The notes under the pieces were generated by a model. The model was not told the origin of the DNA, did no database searches, and was given only the letters and a program-made list of their open reading frames with translations. From positions 1 to 19,628 of the forward strand of contig JBMNUM010000031.1 in NCBI GenBank assembly GCA_050946275.1: a stretch of 19,628 bases of DNA, written 5' to 3'. Position numbers and translations under genes: made by a program. Shown here in pieces: positions 19,029 through 19,628 of the stretch (its first letter is position 1; each line of letters starts with the position of its first letter). This DNA comes from JBMNUM01 sp050946275 (lineage in GTDB: Bacteria; Actinomycetota; Coriobacteriia; Coriobacteriales; CADBOM01).

Positions 19029-19044
19029 CTAATACAAAAGTAAA
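19016..19044 (-). promoter_or_regulatory. dnaK promoter
   Basis: On the minus strand TTTACT (19039-19044) and TATAGT (19016-19021) are separated by exactly 17 bp, matching 4/6 and 5/6 of the housekeeping sigma consensus. The surrounding 19,000-19,060 stretch is strongly AT-rich in an otherwise GC-rich window. The predicted leader is about 60 nt. Confidence 0.7.
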
Positions 19045-19150
19045 TAGCAAATATGTGGAAAAGAAGTGAAGTCCGCAAATGGCAACCACGAGCGTCCATC
19101 CGGCAAATAGAAGCCAGGCACCGCCAACAACCAACAGCCCCCGGGGAGGA

Positions 19151-19193
19151 GCGAAGCCCACGACAGCCGCGAAGCCCACGACAGCCGCGAAGC
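19151..19193. repeat. 18-bp tandem repeat, about 2.4 copies
   Basis: GCGAAGCCCACGACAGCC is present at 19151-19168 and 19169-19186, followed by a partial third unit beginning GCGAAGC. It lies upstream of the dnaK promoter in non-coding DNA. The AGCGAAGC word at its start also occurs in the nested palindromic element, so this may be the remnant of another copy. Confidence 0.8.
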
Positions 19194-19198
19194 GTCCC

Positions 19199-19305
19199 GG
19201 CAACTTTGTTCGAAAAAGGGCGTCATTTCCGGCAAAAAGCGCCCGATCATGGCAATTCGGCACGATAGGGGGCGTCCAACACGCCCCCTATCGTACAAAG
19301 TTGCC
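19199..19305. other. Probable three-way-junction structured element
   Basis: Three nested perfect helices occupy 107 bp. P1 pairs 19199-19209 with 19295-19305 (GGCAACTTTGT / ACAAAGTTGCC). P2 pairs 19218-19222 with 19240-19244 (GGGCG / CGCCC). P3 pairs 19262-19275 with 19281-19294 (14 bp, loop CCAAC) and stacks directly on the 3' arm of P1. The P2 loop carries a GTCATTT..GGCAAAAAGCG word resembling the arm of the element at 11857-12047. No gene or known RNA family is recognised. Confidence 0.65.
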
Positions 19306-19443
19306 AAGAGGCCCAAGGCGCAGGGCGGGAGGGATACCAAACCCGGCAGAACCCGCCTCGCGCGCTGCATCGCCCGCGCAAAAGGATTCCGCGCGGAGCC
19401 CCACCCCGCGCGCGGCCGCAACCCAAACCCCGGGCGAAGCCCG
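19306..19443. other. GC-rich self-complementary spacer, no gene
   Basis: No coding region is supported. It contains short GC-rich inverted repeats, for example GGCGGG/CCCGCC (19324-19329 and 19352-19357) and CGGGC-GAA-GCCCG (19431-19443). The Arg/Pro-rich open frame through it has no ribosome site. Confidence 0.5.
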
Positions 19444-19628
19444 CGGCGCAAGCGAGCGCCCCCTCGGAAGAGGGGGCCGAGCGAGCGCCGTCTGTTGTAG
19501 TGTGTGGCTACGAGCGAAGCGAGTAGCCCCCGGAGGGGAGGCCGCTTCCGGAACAATTGCGGAGCAGTGGCCCCGCGCAGCTTCTGCGGGAGCGAAGGCC
19601 CTAGAGCGCGAAGCGCTCCCTCCTGAGC
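19444..19628. repeat. Nested palindromic repeat element, copy B (cut by right edge)
   Basis: This is a diverged second copy of the element at 3994-4240, in the same orientation. The left hairpin has CGGCGC/GCGCCG outer arms (19444-19449, 19485-19490) and GCCCCCTC-GGAA-GAGGGGGC inner arms (19458-19477). GGCTAC..GTAGCC with the AGCGAAGC apex follows at 19506-19527. The 17-mer ACAATTGCGGAGCAGTG recurs exactly at 19553-19569, and GAGCGC-GAA-GCGCTC (19604-19618) is the apical hairpin. The right half, including the 3' arm of the long outer stem, lies beyond the window. Confidence 0.8.

Noticed and set aside
19249..19500. 83-residue Arg/Pro-rich open frame on the plus strand
   Set aside because: It runs through the structured repeats, lacks a ribosome site, and its composition is explained by GC-rich palindromes.

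Overview
The window is GC-rich DNA that most likely comes from an anaerobic actinomycete of the Coriobacteriia, probably an Eggerthellaceae-like gut organism. This placement is inferred from gene content and not from a marker-gene comparison. The indicators are an actinobacterial dnaK-grpE-dnaJ-hspR-clpB heat-shock cluster with a MerR-type HspR, an oxygen-sensitive class III ribonucleotide reductase as the RNR locus present, and a molybdopterin enzyme of the pyrogallol transhydroxylase / catechol dehydroxylase type. Every gene except one (the MFS transporter) is on the minus strand.

Left part (1-3985). A two-gene minus-strand unit holds a small double-CPEC zinc-ribbon protein followed 12 bp later by the catalytic subunit of a DMSO-reductase-family enzyme. 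The enzyme runs off the left edge. It has the transhydroxylase signature (His152, Asp185-Ser186) and no N-terminal Fe-S cysteine motif. A divergent MFS transporter shares the 226-bp upstream region, which carries two perfect inverted repeats. This looks like a module for uptake and reductive or transhydroxylating use of an aromatic substrate.

Middle (3986-7722). nrdD and nrdG make and activate the anaerobic NTP reductase. An NrdR-box-like site lies about 150 bp upstream of nrdD. The space between the convergent MFS gene and nrdG is filled by a nested palindromic element (about 250 bp, outer stem 31 bp). A second, diverged copy lies at the right edge of the window.

7723-11756. A tightly packed operon, read right to left, encodes purine nucleoside phosphorylase, a 36-residue single-pass membrane peptide, TrkH, an exported membrane-anchored OB-fold-like protein and the ribosome-assembly GTPase RsgA. 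Gaps are 1-21 bp. Upstream of it lies a palindromic element with 29-bp perfect inverted repeats (11857-12047) and then the clpB terminator.

12131-18948. The heat-shock cluster reads dnaK, grpE, dnaJ, hspR, clpB. DnaK/DnaJ/GrpE and ClpB together refold and disaggregate proteins, and HspR is expected to repress the cluster with DnaK as co-repressor. A good promoter lies in an AT-rich leader upstream of dnaK, but no canonical HAIR or CIRCE operator is seen there.

18949-19628. No credible gene is present. The stretch holds the dnaK promoter, an 18-bp tandem repeat, a probable three-way-junction element, and the truncated second copy of the nested palindrome. The intergenic structured repeats, especially the copy pair at 3994-4240 and 19444-19628 whose helices differ in sequence but keep pairing, are the least explained content of this window.
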